From positions 1 to 64,000 of the forward strand of contig JAIEOQ010000004.1 of NCBI GenBank assembly GCA_019750335.1: a DNA stretch of 64,000 nucleotides, written 5' to 3'. Source of the stretch: Candidatus Obscuribacterales bacterium (GTDB lineage: Bacteria; Cyanobacteriota; Vampirovibrionia; Obscuribacterales; Obscuribacteraceae). The position numbers and the translations under genes are program-made. Shown here piece after piece: positions 32,683 through 41,782 of the stretch. Under the pieces are notes generated by a model that saw only the letters and a program-made list of their open reading frames with translations, had not been told where the DNA came from and did not search any database. Positions within the stretch are counted from its first letter, which is position 1. Every line of letters begins with the position of its first letter.

Positions 32683-34410
32683 ATGATTGATCCGCGGCAA
32701 AAAATTGCTGGCGTCTTAATTCCGGTGTTTGCCATGAGACGTGAAGGCGATCTGGGAATTGGCGACACAGCTTGTGTTGTTGATGGGATCAATTTTTGCG
32801 CGCGCAACGGATTGACCGTGCTGCAAATGTTGCCGATCAATGAAACGGGCGGTGACAACAGTCCTTACAATGCAATTAGCTCTGTCGCCCTTGATCCGGT
32901 TTATCTTACTGTTGAACCTGGTGTCATACCTGGTCTGACTAAGGATGAATACGAGAAGATTACGGCAAATAAACAAGCTCTCTTTAGAAGCGCTTCAGTT
33001 GATTATCATCAAGTCAAAGAGTTGAAGCTTTCTTTGCTTAAAGCTGCCTGGAAAGAGTTTCGTGATCGTTTTCTTGGTTCGACTCAAGGCGGAGAGTTTT
33101 TGGCTTTCGAGAAAGAGCATCAGGATTGGCTTGGGAGCTACACGCTGTTTCGGATCCTGATTGATGAGAATTCAGGTAATGCGTGCTGGACACAGTGGGC
33201 TTCTGAATTGCAAAACTATGCTTCAGCTTTGGACTACATAAACAAATCGGAAAAGAAAGAAAGTTACGAAGACGAGCGACGCTTTTATACTTTTGTTCAG
33301 TGGTTGGCTTTTAAACAATGGACCGATCTGCGTAAATTTGCTGAAGCTAAGCATGTACGTTTGATGGGAGATATACCTTTCGGCGTCAGTCGTTATAGCG
33401 CTGATGTTTGGGCGCAAAGAGAACTTTTCGATCTTGATTGGTGTGGTGGTGCGCCACCGGAGCGATTCTTTCAAGCTGATCCTTTTACTTGCAAGTGGGG
33501 GCAAAACTGGGGCATCCCTCTCTACAAGTGGGATGTTCATAAAAAAGAGAACTACAACTGGTGGCGTCAGCGAGTTGAGCGCTTAACCGATGTTTTTCAT
33601 TATTTTCGTATCGACCATGTGCTTGGTTTTTTTCGTATCTACTCTTTTCCCTGGATCCCGGAGCGCAACAGCGAATTTTTGGAGCTGTCCGAAGAAGAAG
33701 CTAGTGAATTGTGTGACGGACGCTTGCCTCAATTCTTGCCGCGCAGTGACGAACTGGAAGCCGATGCTTTGTTGAACGCTCAAGAAGGCGAGGAGATCTT
33801 GAAGGTCATTTTGGAAGCTGCCGGCAAAAACGGAGTGGTGGCTGAAGATTTAGGTGTAGTGCCGGATTATGTGCGACCGATTTTGACTAAACTCGGCATT
33901 CCCGGATTTGCCATTCCGATTTTTGAACGAAATGAAGAGGACAAATCATTCAAGAAAAAAGATCAATTGCCGCCTTTAAGTCTGGCTACTTACGGCACTC
34001 ACGATCATTGGCCTCTGGTAGTTTTTTATGAAGATATGGTTGCTCGTTGGCATGGTGCTGACGGCCATGAAGCTTGGCGTGATGTTCAACGCTTAATGGA
34101 TTTTCTTGGTCTGGATGATGAAAATCCGCCGCTTACATTTACTGAACCTCTCTATCAGGCTTTTGTCAAAACTTTAATGGAAAGTTCTTCTTGGCTTGTG
34201 GTTTTCATGATTCCGGATCTACTGGGGACAAAGGAACGTTTTAATGTGCCTGGCTCGTCAAGTGATTCCAATTGGAGCTGCCGGTTACCATTGTCATTAG
34301 AAGGATATGAAAAAAATCCAGATTTTGCCCGCCGGATTAGATATTTTGCTGAGAGCTGCCGGCAAAGTCGGCGGATGGCCAATTTAAGCCCAACAGGTAC
34401 AATCAGATAG
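32683..34410 (+). CDS. malQ: 4-alpha-glucanotransferase
   Basis: Disproportionates maltodextrins and glycogen-derived glucans (amylomaltase, GH77). The 575-aa protein contains GVSRYSADVWAQRELFDL, the nucleophile region YFRIDHVLGFFR, the general acid in VVAEDLGVVPDYV and the third acidic residue in YGTHDHWPL. GGGAG in the end of purB sits 8 bases before ATG, so coupling is likely. The length is normal for bacterial amylomaltase. Other glycogen genes are absent from the window. Confidence 0.95.
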   Translation: MIDPRQKIAGVLIPVFAMRREGDLGIGDTACVVDGINFCARNGLTVLQMLPINETGGDNSPYNAISSVALDPVYLTVEPGVIPGLTKDEYEKITANKQALFRSASVDYHQVKELKLSLLKAAWKEFRDRFLGSTQGGEFLAFEKEHQDWLGSYTLFRILIDENSGNACWTQWASELQNYASALDYINKSEKKESYEDERRFYTFVQWLAFKQWTDLRKFAEAKHVRLMGDIPFGVSRYSADVWAQRELFDLDWCGGAPPERFFQADPFTCKWGQNWGIPLYKWDVHKKENYNWWRQRVERLTDVFHYFRIDHVLGFFRIYSFPWIPERNSEFLELSEEEASELCDGRLPQFLPRSDELEADALLNAQEGEEILKVILEAAGKNGVVAEDLGVVPDYVRPILTKLGIPGFAIPIFERNEEDKSFKKKDQLPPLSLATYGTHDHWPLVVFYEDMVARWHGADGHEAWRDVQRLMDFLGLDDENPPLTFTEPLYQAFVKTLMESSSWLVVFMIPDLLGTKERFNVPGSSSDSNWSCRLPLSLEGYEKNPDFARRIRYFAESCRQSRRMANLSPTGTIR

Positions 34411-34433
34411 TTATTTTGAGGATGAGGTAAAAA

Positions 34434-35318
34434 ATGTATCCTGCTTATCTTCTGCGAACCGGTATCGACTGGGTGAGAAATAACGAGGCTTATAAAGAGT
34501 CAAATCCATACAGTCGTTGTCTGGAAGCGGTAAACGCCTGCCTGGAAATATGGCGCGAACAAAGAGGATTAGGCAATCTCGATTTGGTAGAGCCGGCAGC
34601 TGTTGCTGCTTACTGGGCAGAGATATTCCATGTTACGGACCCTCATCCGGACGAAATGGAATGGCGTGATGGTTTGCTTAAACGATCGGCGCAGTATGAC
34701 TCATTCGAGCAATGGCAAGAATGGTTTAAAGAGAGCTATGCTCAAGTTTATAAAGATGACATTTATTGGATGGGTGTCTTGACGACGTCCTGGGCTCATA
34801 CTCATCAGTTGGAAGTTGGTTATGCCCCGGACAGCTGGGAGTTCAAGCCGGCGACGCCTTATTTGCAAACTGACGAGTTCTGGCGTTTCGAGCCGCATAT
34901 GGATACCGTAGCCGAAATCTTGCGCGAAGTTTGGGCGCAAGAGAAAGTTTTGTTTGAAGAATCGGGCTTCAGCATTGAAGAGCAATCGATTCCTTATTTA
35001 GGTAAACCGGAATGTCTGGATTTTGATACCAGACGATATGTGGCTATCTATCCTGCTCGAGCTGAGCGCGATAAAGAGACGATTGAACTTGGTGAATTGG
35101 TCGCGGACCTGGTTTTGCCGGCCGGAGACAGCTGGTATCGCACCATGGATAGTGTCATATTCGCCCATGAGTATTTGGATGCAACGGCCTTAATCACCCG
35201 TGCGCGTTATTTAATTCAAAGCCGTCGGCGTTTTATGGAACTTTTGACTGACACCGATCCCGAGCGTGCCAGAAGACAGGCTGCAGCTGAGGGGTGGTTG
35301 GTCGGAGCTGCCGGCTAA
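34434..35318 (+). CDS. Unrecognised protein, 294 aa
   Basis: A soluble, Trp-rich, acidic protein with a GATGAGG ribosome site. Aromatic patches (QWQEWFKESYAQVYK, VLTTSWAHTHQLEVGY) and a C-terminal helix RARYLIQSRRRFMELL are present. There is no signal peptide, repeat or known motif. It sits 23 bases after malQ and may be cotranscribed, so a role with glucan metabolism is possible but only by position. Its stop abuts that of rsmG. Confidence 0.6.
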   Translation: MYPAYLLRTGIDWVRNNEAYKESNPYSRCLEAVNACLEIWREQRGLGNLDLVEPAAVAAYWAEIFHVTDPHPDEMEWRDGLLKRSAQYDSFEQWQEWFKESYAQVYKDDIYWMGVLTTSWAHTHQLEVGYAPDSWEFKPATPYLQTDEFWRFEPHMDTVAEILREVWAQEKVLFEESGFSIEEQSIPYLGKPECLDFDTRRYVAIYPARAERDKETIELGELVADLVLPAGDSWYRTMDSVIFAHEYLDATALITRARYLIQSRRRFMELLTDTDPERARRQAAAEGWLVGAAG

Positions 35319-35340
35319 TCAAGCCAATTCGCGCTTGATT
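35317..35340. repeat. Perfect inverted repeat over two convergent stops
   Basis: AATCAAGC (35317-35324) and GCTTGATT (35333-35340) pair perfectly around CAATTCGC, over the end of the unrecognised gene and the end of rsmG. It may act as a bidirectional terminator although it lacks a T-run. Confidence 0.4.
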
Positions 35341-36065
35341 GCAGCGGCGCTACGCGGATATTCCCTAGGTGTCTGCTTGTCTTTTTTAATAACAAGTATA
35401 CGTAAGCTTCTTTCTAAAACGTCTTGATCGAGTTTGCGTTCGGCTAGCAGCCGACCGCCGAGTTCGCTGATGAAAGGCAAAGCGGAATCCAACTCTTCTG
35501 CAACTTGTTTTTCTGAGCGCTGAGCTAAAAGATAACCGCCCGCTTTTAAGAATGGTAAGCACAGTTCGCCTATGAGTTTCAGCGGTCCGACTGCTCTTGC
35601 TGTGGCATAATCAAAAGTGTCGCGTAAAGTTTTTTTGTGAGCTAAGCTTTCGGCACGGTCACAAGCAACATTGACACGTTCAGACAAGCCGAGAGTTTCT
35701 GCGGTTTGGCTAAGAAAACGCGCTTTTTTATTTATTGATTCGATTAAAGTAACTGTAAGCGAATCTGAGGACAGGGGCAAGATTAATCCAGGAAAACCGG
35801 CTCCTGAGCCAATATCAACTAATTTTGATTGGCTGTTGCCCGACTGAAACTCGTTTATGAGCGGAATAAGTGTTAAGGAATCCAGGACGTGGCTTTTAAG
35901 AAGCACGTGTAAATCGGCATTCCCGACCAAGTTTGTGTGCAGATTGTAGTTTTGCAATAAAGAGCAATATTCTTTTATCTGTTTTAGATTATTTGTCGTC
36001 AAAACGATACCGAGCTTCAGTGCGCGGGCGTTGAAATCGGTAAAAGCGTCAGGCAGGCTATTCAT
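35319..36065 (-). CDS. rsmG: 16S rRNA (guanine-527) N7-methyltransferase
   Basis: Methylates G527 of 16S rRNA with S-adenosylmethionine. The 248-aa Rossmann-type protein has the SAM motif LVDIGSGAGFPGLILPL, the N-terminal QNYNLHTNLVG and DSLTLIP, and ATARAVGPLKLIGELCLPFL. It starts at ATG 36065, overlapping the upstream stop by 8 bases (ATGAATAG); a GTG 21 bases earlier is possible. No gidA/mnmG or parAB is nearby, unlike many chromosomes where rsmG lies near the origin. Confidence 0.93.
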   Translation of the reverse strand: MNSLPDAFTDFNARALKLGIVLTTNNLKQIKEYCSLLQNYNLHTNLVGNADLHVLLKSHVLDSLTLIPLINEFQSGNSQSKLVDIGSGAGFPGLILPLSSDSLTVTLIESINKKARFLSQTAETLGLSERVNVACDRAESLAHKKTLRDTFDYATARAVGPLKLIGELCLPFLKAGGYLLAQRSEKQVAEELDSALPFISELGGRLLAERKLDQDVLERSLRILVIKKDKQTPREYPRSAAAIKRELA

Positions 36066-36615
36066 TTGTCGCTTTAATGAAGTCACTGAAATAATGTTGG
36101 CAAAGAGCTTCGATTTTAGAGCCGTCCATCACCTCTTCATTGAGGCGCCAAAGAACGTTTTTATTGCCTGAGGAGTCGATCTTTGCCTCAAGCTTATAAC
36201 GTGAATCTAAGCCTAGTTCATCTAACTTAAATGCCAGAGCGCCGGCACCTTCGGTTACGGGCAGTTGTACGAATTCGACGATGCCGTTGATTCCGCGTAT
36301 TCCGTAAAGCCAACTTTTTCGGCAAAAAGTAAAATAAGCAATTTCCATCGGCTCTTCGTGTAAATCGTCGCTGTATTTTTGTCCCTTACCTTTTTTTTCT
36401 AAGCGGCCAAGATTAATACGTGAATCGGGAAACATGCAGTAATTGTTGAATTCTTCGCAGCAAGCGCGGAAAAAGACATGAAGCTTTTCGGTGAAAGGCA
36501 CTGTAGCTAAAGCAGCTAACCGGCGTTCCTCCAGCCGGCGGCGCTCTTCTTCTTGTTTGGATATTTCAAACTGGTTAGTTTGTTCGGCTAACTGTTTGAC
36601 CCAACTAAAATCCAC
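36058..36615 (-). CDS. Hypothetical protein with N-terminal charged helix, 185 aa
   Basis: The N-terminus has a Glu/Arg-rich helix (KQEEERRRLEERRLAAL) suited to coiled-coil pairing, then a mixed domain with Cys/aromatic positions (FFRACCEEFNNYCMFP, AYFTFCRKSWLYGIRG). No signal peptide or known motif. GTG 36615 is chosen because AGAGG stands 5 bases before it; a GTG 6 bases earlier is too close to that site. Overlap with rsmG suggests translational coupling. Family not recognised. Confidence 0.6.
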   Translation of the reverse strand: MDFSWVKQLAEQTNQFEISKQEEERRRLEERRLAALATVPFTEKLHVFFRACCEEFNNYCMFPDSRINLGRLEKKGKGQKYSDDLHEEPMEIAYFTFCRKSWLYGIRGINGIVEFVQLPVTEGAGALAFKLDELGLDSRYKLEAKIDSSGNKNVLWRLNEEVMDGSKIEALCQHYFSDFIKATNE

Positions 36616-36725
36616 TTTCACCTCTTATCTTGTAATCTCACTCAATCATATCAAAATCAACGGTATAAACTCTCCTAGAAAAGGCATAACTTCAATGATA
36701 AGCTTTCAACAATGTCTAAATCGCA

Positions 36726-37832
36726 ATGCTTTTAAAAATTGTCGTGAAAGAATTAACTGCCGAGCTTGAGTCCAAGATTTTTGCTGCTGCGTTTCAGCAA
36801 AGTTTGGAGCGTCAAGATCTTAGCGGCGTTCAGCTTGCGCACAAAGAACTCTGTCGACTCTTGGATTGCTCCGAGTTGGAGTTTGTCCCGGAAGCGGTGC
36901 CGTCGCCGGCCGATGTTCTTGCGCTTGTTGATTTCGGTTGCGATGATTATACCGACGAGATTCCACGTTCCAAACGTCTTGCCGGTCGCCCTTTGCCGAC
37001 AGCGGCCGGGCAGACTTATTATGAACAAATAGCCGCAGAGAAGACAGACACTTTTATTATGATCCAGCTCTGTTATATGCGTGCTGTGCGCTTGCTTTTG
37101 CGTCAATCATCGACTTTGGGTATTCATGAATTTCGTCGCCAGTTGAGAAATATGGGGATTGCTTATCATTTATTGAATGATCCCTCCAGCCGCGCTGATT
37201 ACGATTTACGTTTGCTTGGCTTGCGCACCCCGGCCTCAGGGCAAGGATTGACGGTGCCTGATCATGCGCGTATTTCGGTAGCTGGCGGCAAAGTGCGTTT
37301 ATGTCCGGAAGAGCTGCTTATTTTAACGCGGGCATTTAAACCGGACGAATTACTATCTCTGGTGAATGCCTCTGCTTTGCTTTCAGAAGATGATTTCTGG
37401 TCCTATTTAGCTGAATCAGGATTGCTTGTCGGCCACGAGCTGGAGGCGTTGATTTTTGGTTATCGTTTCGTCAGCCATGGCTTAATTACCATTGTGCAAT
37501 TTGAACTGGCTTATCAATTGGTGAAAGAACGTCGGCAAGGTTTAGTGGATATTCTTGTTGAGCTGGATTGGCTGGATGTTGAAACTTATAATCAACTGTT
37601 CTTTCCTGATGAAGAGCAAGAAGCCTTAGGCACGCCGCAAATTGTGGAAGTGTCGTTGGAGAATCTTCCGGATGAAGTGCCGTTGGCGCCTTTAAACGCA
37701 AATGCTTTGCCTTCCTGGGCTCAAGAGATGGATTGGGAGCAAGCACCGGAAGCCGCTTTAGCCAAGCCGCTTGAAAAATCTAAAAAAGCAAAGAGTACTA
37801 GCAAGCGCGGACGTAAAGGAAAGCGCGGCTAA
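36726..37832 (+). CDS. Protein with degenerate J-domain-like segment and basic tail
   Basis: 368 aa. Residues about 125-160 (HEFRRQLRNMGIAYHLLND, PSSRADYDLRLLGLR) resemble helices III-IV of a J-domain (AYEVLSDPEKRRKYD), but no HPD triad is visible, so it probably does not activate Hsp70. The C-terminal half repeats an LVxxLxWLDxxxYNQL-like arrangement, and the last 18 residues are Lys/Arg-rich and may bind nucleic acid or membrane. The stop overlaps the convergent regulator by 4 bases. Function unknown. Confidence 0.6.
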   Translation: MLLKIVVKELTAELESKIFAAAFQQSLERQDLSGVQLAHKELCRLLDCSELEFVPEAVPSPADVLALVDFGCDDYTDEIPRSKRLAGRPLPTAAGQTYYEQIAAEKTDTFIMIQLCYMRAVRLLLRQSSTLGIHEFRRQLRNMGIAYHLLNDPSSRADYDLRLLGLRTPASGQGLTVPDHARISVAGGKVRLCPEELLILTRAFKPDELLSLVNASALLSEDDFWSYLAESGLLVGHELEALIFGYRFVSHGLITIVQFELAYQLVKERRQGLVDILVELDWLDVETYNQLFFPDEEQEALGTPQIVEVSLENLPDEVPLAPLNANALPSWAQEMDWEQAPEAALAKPLEKSKKAKSTSKRGRKGKRG

Positions 37833-38773
37833 GAAAGCGGTGTTTTAGCGTAAATGCCGCCGTCGCGCTGTACGTAGGAAAGATACAGGCGTAGAACGGT
37901 GGATAACTGTTCGCAGACTAAACGGATTACCTTTTGATCCCCGGGTTTGTAAGGCTGATTTGCAGTTGGAATAACTACTAGCAAGCCTAGTCTTAGTCCG
38001 GAAGAATCAATTGGTTGAGTAAGGGCATTCTCAAAAGTTTTTGTTGTTTGTGGCAGTTCGCCTTTGCTTGAGGGTAAGCCTAATTGCATGCCGATTTTAG
38101 AAACGAAAGCATGGACGGCTGATTCCTGGCTCGATTTGCCAGCATCGATGTGGATCTCCGAATAGTTACCATGGCTGACCATAAGTGCGGCAGCTTGATA
38201 GTTGGTAAAGGATTCCAAAAGCATAAAAAGTTTTTCGGCGATTACTTCCAGATCGGCGATATCGTCAGCAATTTTTCTGACTTCATCAGTAATAGTTGCT
38301 TCAAATAACAAGCGTTCCAAAAGTTGATTCAGTCGTCCGTTTATATCTTCGGTAGTCGGCGCTTTATCAGGGCTAGCAACCGCTCTCAGTCTCGGCATTG
38401 AGCCATGATCGGCTAATAGTTCTCTTATTGCTTTAGTCAGGCTGGTAAAGCCTGGCTCTTTCGGTATGTAGCGCTCCGCTCCGGATTTCAAACCCCAAAA
38501 ACGGTCTACTGAGCCGTCGAGGCGGGTTAAAAGTATGACTGGTGTATCGGAAAGATCCGGATCGTTTTTAACAAGACGGCAAACTTGATAGCCGTTAACG
38601 CCAGACATGACCACATCCGAAATGATTAAATCGGGACTTTCGTTATATGCTCGAGCTAAACCCTCAGCTCCGTTGCGAGCCGTAATGATGTCATAGCCTT
38701 CTGCTTCCAGAACTTTTTTGATAGTAAGCAGCTGTGTGGGGCTGTCTTCAATAAGGAGCAGGCGATATTGCAT
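37829..38773 (-). CDS. Response regulator, receiver plus GAF-like domain
   Basis: 314 aa. The N-terminal receiver has DSPTQL acidic residues, the phosphoacceptor Asp in LIISDVVMSGVNGYQV and the conserved Thr/Lys region VILLTRLDG and YIPKE. A helical linker (TTEDINGRLNQLLERL) is followed by a C-terminal beta-rich region resembling GAF (AALMVSHGNYSEIHID, RLGLLVVIPTANQPY). No DNA-binding or enzymatic output is seen, so it may act through protein contacts. It follows the fused SpeE-like gene by 41 bases on the same strand. No kinase is nearby. Confidence 0.8.
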   Translation of the reverse strand: MQYRLLLIEDSPTQLLTIKKVLEAEGYDIITARNGAEGLARAYNESPDLIISDVVMSGVNGYQVCRLVKNDPDLSDTPVILLTRLDGSVDRFWGLKSGAERYIPKEPGFTSLTKAIRELLADHGSMPRLRAVASPDKAPTTEDINGRLNQLLERLLFEATITDEVRKIADDIADLEVIAEKLFMLLESFTNYQAAALMVSHGNYSEIHIDAGKSSQESAVHAFVSKIGMQLGLPSSKGELPQTTKTFENALTQPIDSSGLRLGLLVVIPTANQPYKPGDQKVIRLVCEQLSTVLRLYLSYVQRDGGIYAKTPLS

Positions 38774-38814
38774 ATAATCAGCTCGAAGGGACTACGAATA
38801 TCCTAGCGTATAGT

Positions 38815-41712
38815 TCAGGGCAGTCCATACATTTTGTACCCATAATTTGTATTTTCAGCTTCTTCCTTAATCTCTTGTCGTAAAGCATCAGGCTGATATT
38901 GTTTGCCGGACCGAACTAAACGTTGTGAAAGTTTACTTTCCGGTTGCAGTTGTAGGCAATTACCTGCATGGATAAAAGCTTGAGACCAATTTTTATCTTC
39001 AAGCAGAAGTGAAGTGTAAAAAAGCTGAGCGGAAAAACTCCAGGGGTTAATCTGTAAATAAGAGCTTAAGGCTGAGCGAGATGCGACTTTATTGCCAAGC
39101 AGGTTGTAGGCATATGCCTGTCCGAGATAACTGAGCAAAAGGCGGCGGCTTTTTTGTCGCGCTAAATTGAAATAAGTAAGAGCTTGTTGGGCTTGGTTGT
39201 CGCTTAATGCAATCCAGCCGGCTCGTTCATCCAGAGGAGCGGCATTGGGATATTTTTCCCGAGCTTCCCCCAGAGCTGCTTTTGCTTGAGCAAACTGACT
39301 GGATGACAAGTGTAAGTCGATTTTGCTCAGAAAATCTTCAAGGGTGATTGGCTGGTGTTGCGCGCAATGCATGCGGCTTGTTGCTGCTGCCACATCGCTT
39401 TCAATCAGAGATTTGATCCAATAACTTTCGCTTGAAGGCATTATGCGCGTACTTGTTTCTGCCAGAGCCAGCGCTTCGTTTGTTTGTTGTAAAACAGCCA
39501 GAGAACGTGCCAAGCGTGCTGTTCGTTCTGGTTCCAACCCGACCAGACAATCTTGCAGGCTTGGAATCAAGGCTTGTTGTCTTTGCAAAACCAACTCTCG
39601 ATTGATTTTTATATTATTGCGGTTAATTAAGAGTTCTTTGTTAGAAGCAAATTCGGCAATGAGATTATCATCCAGGCTTTCGCTTGTGGTTTGTTTCGGG
39701 AGCGCTTGTCTAATCTGAGCAAGCAGATCTTCGCTTTTGAATATACCGGCCTGTTCCAGGAGTATTGAGTCTTTCAAGCGTGAATTTATTTTTTTATCGA
39801 TTATTTCGAAAGCAGTTTTTTTTGTTGAATTGAAACCGAGCAAGATTATTTCTCCGGCTCCAGGAGAATGACAGATGAAAGTCCGAGGATAGACGGCTTG
39901 GAAAGTGCTGATTAGGCTGTCTAATAAGGAATCTGGTATTGAATATAGTTGTATCCACTGACAAAAAATACCGTCTTTAGCTAAACGTTTTTTTGCTAAA
40001 GACCAAAATTCTTTTGTATATAAATCTGAGGAGCCGGCAATAAAGGGTTCGCTCGGTTGCGAGACGATTAGATCAAAGCGGTTTTTTCCCCAGGACAACA
40101 ATTGGCGAGCATCATCAATACTCCATTTTATTCTGTTGTCTTTTTTTGTTTGGGCATAAGCTGGCAACAATTTATTCAATTCAATTACTGCTGGCTCCAG
40201 CTCGACTATATGCAGAAGCGATATTTCCGGATATTCCAACAAAGAGTTTGCCGTTAAACCGCTGCCTAACCCAATCAGTAATACATCTTTTGCCGCTTCG
40301 GTGTGTAAAAGCAGTGGCAGTTCGGCAAGCATAATATGAGTTTGTCTGTCCGAACCAGGCGCAATCAAACTTAAGTCGATCGGTAGCGTTGCCTCGATTT
40401 TGCCATTGTTGCGCAAGCAAACAAGATTCAAGTCTTTGGCTTCGGTAATTGATATTGTGCTGTTGAGCCCTTCTTTATACGCTAAGCATTCGGTTGCTGC
40501 TATTTGCGGTGGCGACCAGACAGATGGTGCAAACAAAATCAGTAAGGCAAAGGAGATGGCGGCAATCTTGCTTTTATTTGTTCTGAAAAGAAGACAACCT
40601 AAAAGCAAATAAGTAAATATGATGTTGCGCAGAATCGGTTCGATGCCAAAGGACGGAATTAAAATGAATCCTCCGCTAAGGGCGCCGAGGGTTGCTCCTA
40701 AACAGTTCAACCCGTATAGTTTAGAAACTTTTGTTTCCAGTTTCGCTGAAAGAGGCAAAATCATTCCGGAAAATACGCCTGTCGGAAAAGCATAAAACAA
40801 GTAAAGAACAAAACAGGCCCCAAGCCCGGAATTAAGCGTTGCAAATAATATGTGACTATAATTCGTACAAAAAACCGCTGGCAAAAGTGAAACTGCAGTA
40901 GCGATAAGTAACCAGGATAATCTGCTGCTGCTAAAAAATCTTACTAGCCACGCTCCGGTGGCCAAAGCTAATAGGGTCATTCCGAGAACCAAGCTTAAGC
41001 AATAAGTTGAAGAGCCGCAAAAAATTGCAAAAAAACGTAGCCAGGAAAGTTCGAGAAGGATCAGGGCGAAACCGGAAACGAAAGCGATAAATCGTACTTT
41101 GGTCTCAGATTTTGTCTCGATTTCACAAGGTGTGATTGTCTGCGGACAAACGCTTTTTCCGCTTATGCTTAAAGTAGCTAAAAAAATAAAAAAACCAAGC
41201 AGAGAGGCAAAATAAGAAGACGCAGTCAATCCGTATGCCGGTATCAAATAGAATCCGGCAATGAAACAACCAAGCACCGCTCCGAAGCAGTTTGCCGCAT
41301 AAGCTTTAGCGAAGTCTTGCCGGAGAGTGGAGACAATCGGAAAAGTTGCTCCCATAGCCGTGCAGGGAAGGAGTAAAAGCAGGAGAGTTGTGGCAAAACT
41401 ACTGAAATAGTTGGTTGAAAATTCCTGGCTGAAAATCCAGGGTAATAAAATTCCGCTGGCGGCAATGAAAAGTTCGAGGCAGCCGTAGACTATAAATAAT
41501 TTTTGCGTCTGGGGCTCTCTTTTGCTTAAATAGAATCCGGCAAGAAAGGAGCCAAGAGCTAAACCGCTCATGAAAGCGGCGGTGACCAAGGCTCCGGCAA
41601 AGATCGTCGCACCGAAGCCGCGCACTAAAATACGCGACCAGACGAGTTCAAGAATTAAACTCGTCATGCCGGACAAAAAAAATAAAAAACAGATTGGCAG
41701 TGGGCGTGTCAT
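38815..41712 (-). CDS. Membrane-fused spermidine-synthase-like/TPR protein
   Basis: 965 aa. The N-terminal 420 residues have about 12 membrane segments in two similar halves (FFLSGMTSLILELVWSRILV and FVSGFALILLELSWLRFF). Residues about 450-650 form a methyltransferase/SpeE-like fold (LLIGLGSGLTAN, IVELEPAVIELN, SIDDARQLL). The usual catalytic D-x-T/S-D-P is replaced by SQPSEPF, so aminopropyl transfer is doubtful. Residues about 770-960 are TPR-like. Such fusions are widespread but of unknown function. It is not an obvious partner of speD. Divergent from sbcC across 70 bases. Confidence 0.85.
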   Translation of the reverse strand: MTRPLPICFLFFLSGMTSLILELVWSRILVRGFGATIFAGALVTAAFMSGLALGSFLAGFYLSKREPQTQKLFIVYGCLELFIAASGILLPWIFSQEFSTNYFSSFATTLLLLLLPCTAMGATFPIVSTLRQDFAKAYAANCFGAVLGCFIAGFYLIPAYGLTASSYFASLLGFFIFLATLSISGKSVCPQTITPCEIETKSETKVRFIAFVSGFALILLELSWLRFFAIFCGSSTYCLSLVLGMTLLALATGAWLVRFFSSSRLSWLLIATAVSLLPAVFCTNYSHILFATLNSGLGACFVLYLFYAFPTGVFSGMILPLSAKLETKVSKLYGLNCLGATLGALSGGFILIPSFGIEPILRNIIFTYLLLGCLLFRTNKSKIAAISFALLILFAPSVWSPPQIAATECLAYKEGLNSTISITEAKDLNLVCLRNNGKIEATLPIDLSLIAPGSDRQTHIMLAELPLLLHTEAAKDVLLIGLGSGLTANSLLEYPEISLLHIVELEPAVIELNKLLPAYAQTKKDNRIKWSIDDARQLLSWGKNRFDLIVSQPSEPFIAGSSDLYTKEFWSLAKKRLAKDGIFCQWIQLYSIPDSLLDSLISTFQAVYPRTFICHSPGAGEIILLGFNSTKKTAFEIIDKKINSRLKDSILLEQAGIFKSEDLLAQIRQALPKQTTSESLDDNLIAEFASNKELLINRNNIKINRELVLQRQQALIPSLQDCLVGLEPERTARLARSLAVLQQTNEALALAETSTRIMPSSESYWIKSLIESDVAAATSRMHCAQHQPITLEDFLSKIDLHLSSSQFAQAKAALGEAREKYPNAAPLDERAGWIALSDNQAQQALTYFNLARQKSRRLLLSYLGQAYAYNLLGNKVASRSALSSYLQINPWSFSAQLFYTSLLLEDKNWSQAFIHAGNCLQLQPESKLSQRLVRSGKQYQPDALRQEIKEEAENTNYGYKMYGLP

Positions 41713-41782
41713 AACTCAAATTTATTATGACATGGATGAGCTTAGGTCCCAGCGGGAATAGTGATTAGAGTAGGACATAAAA

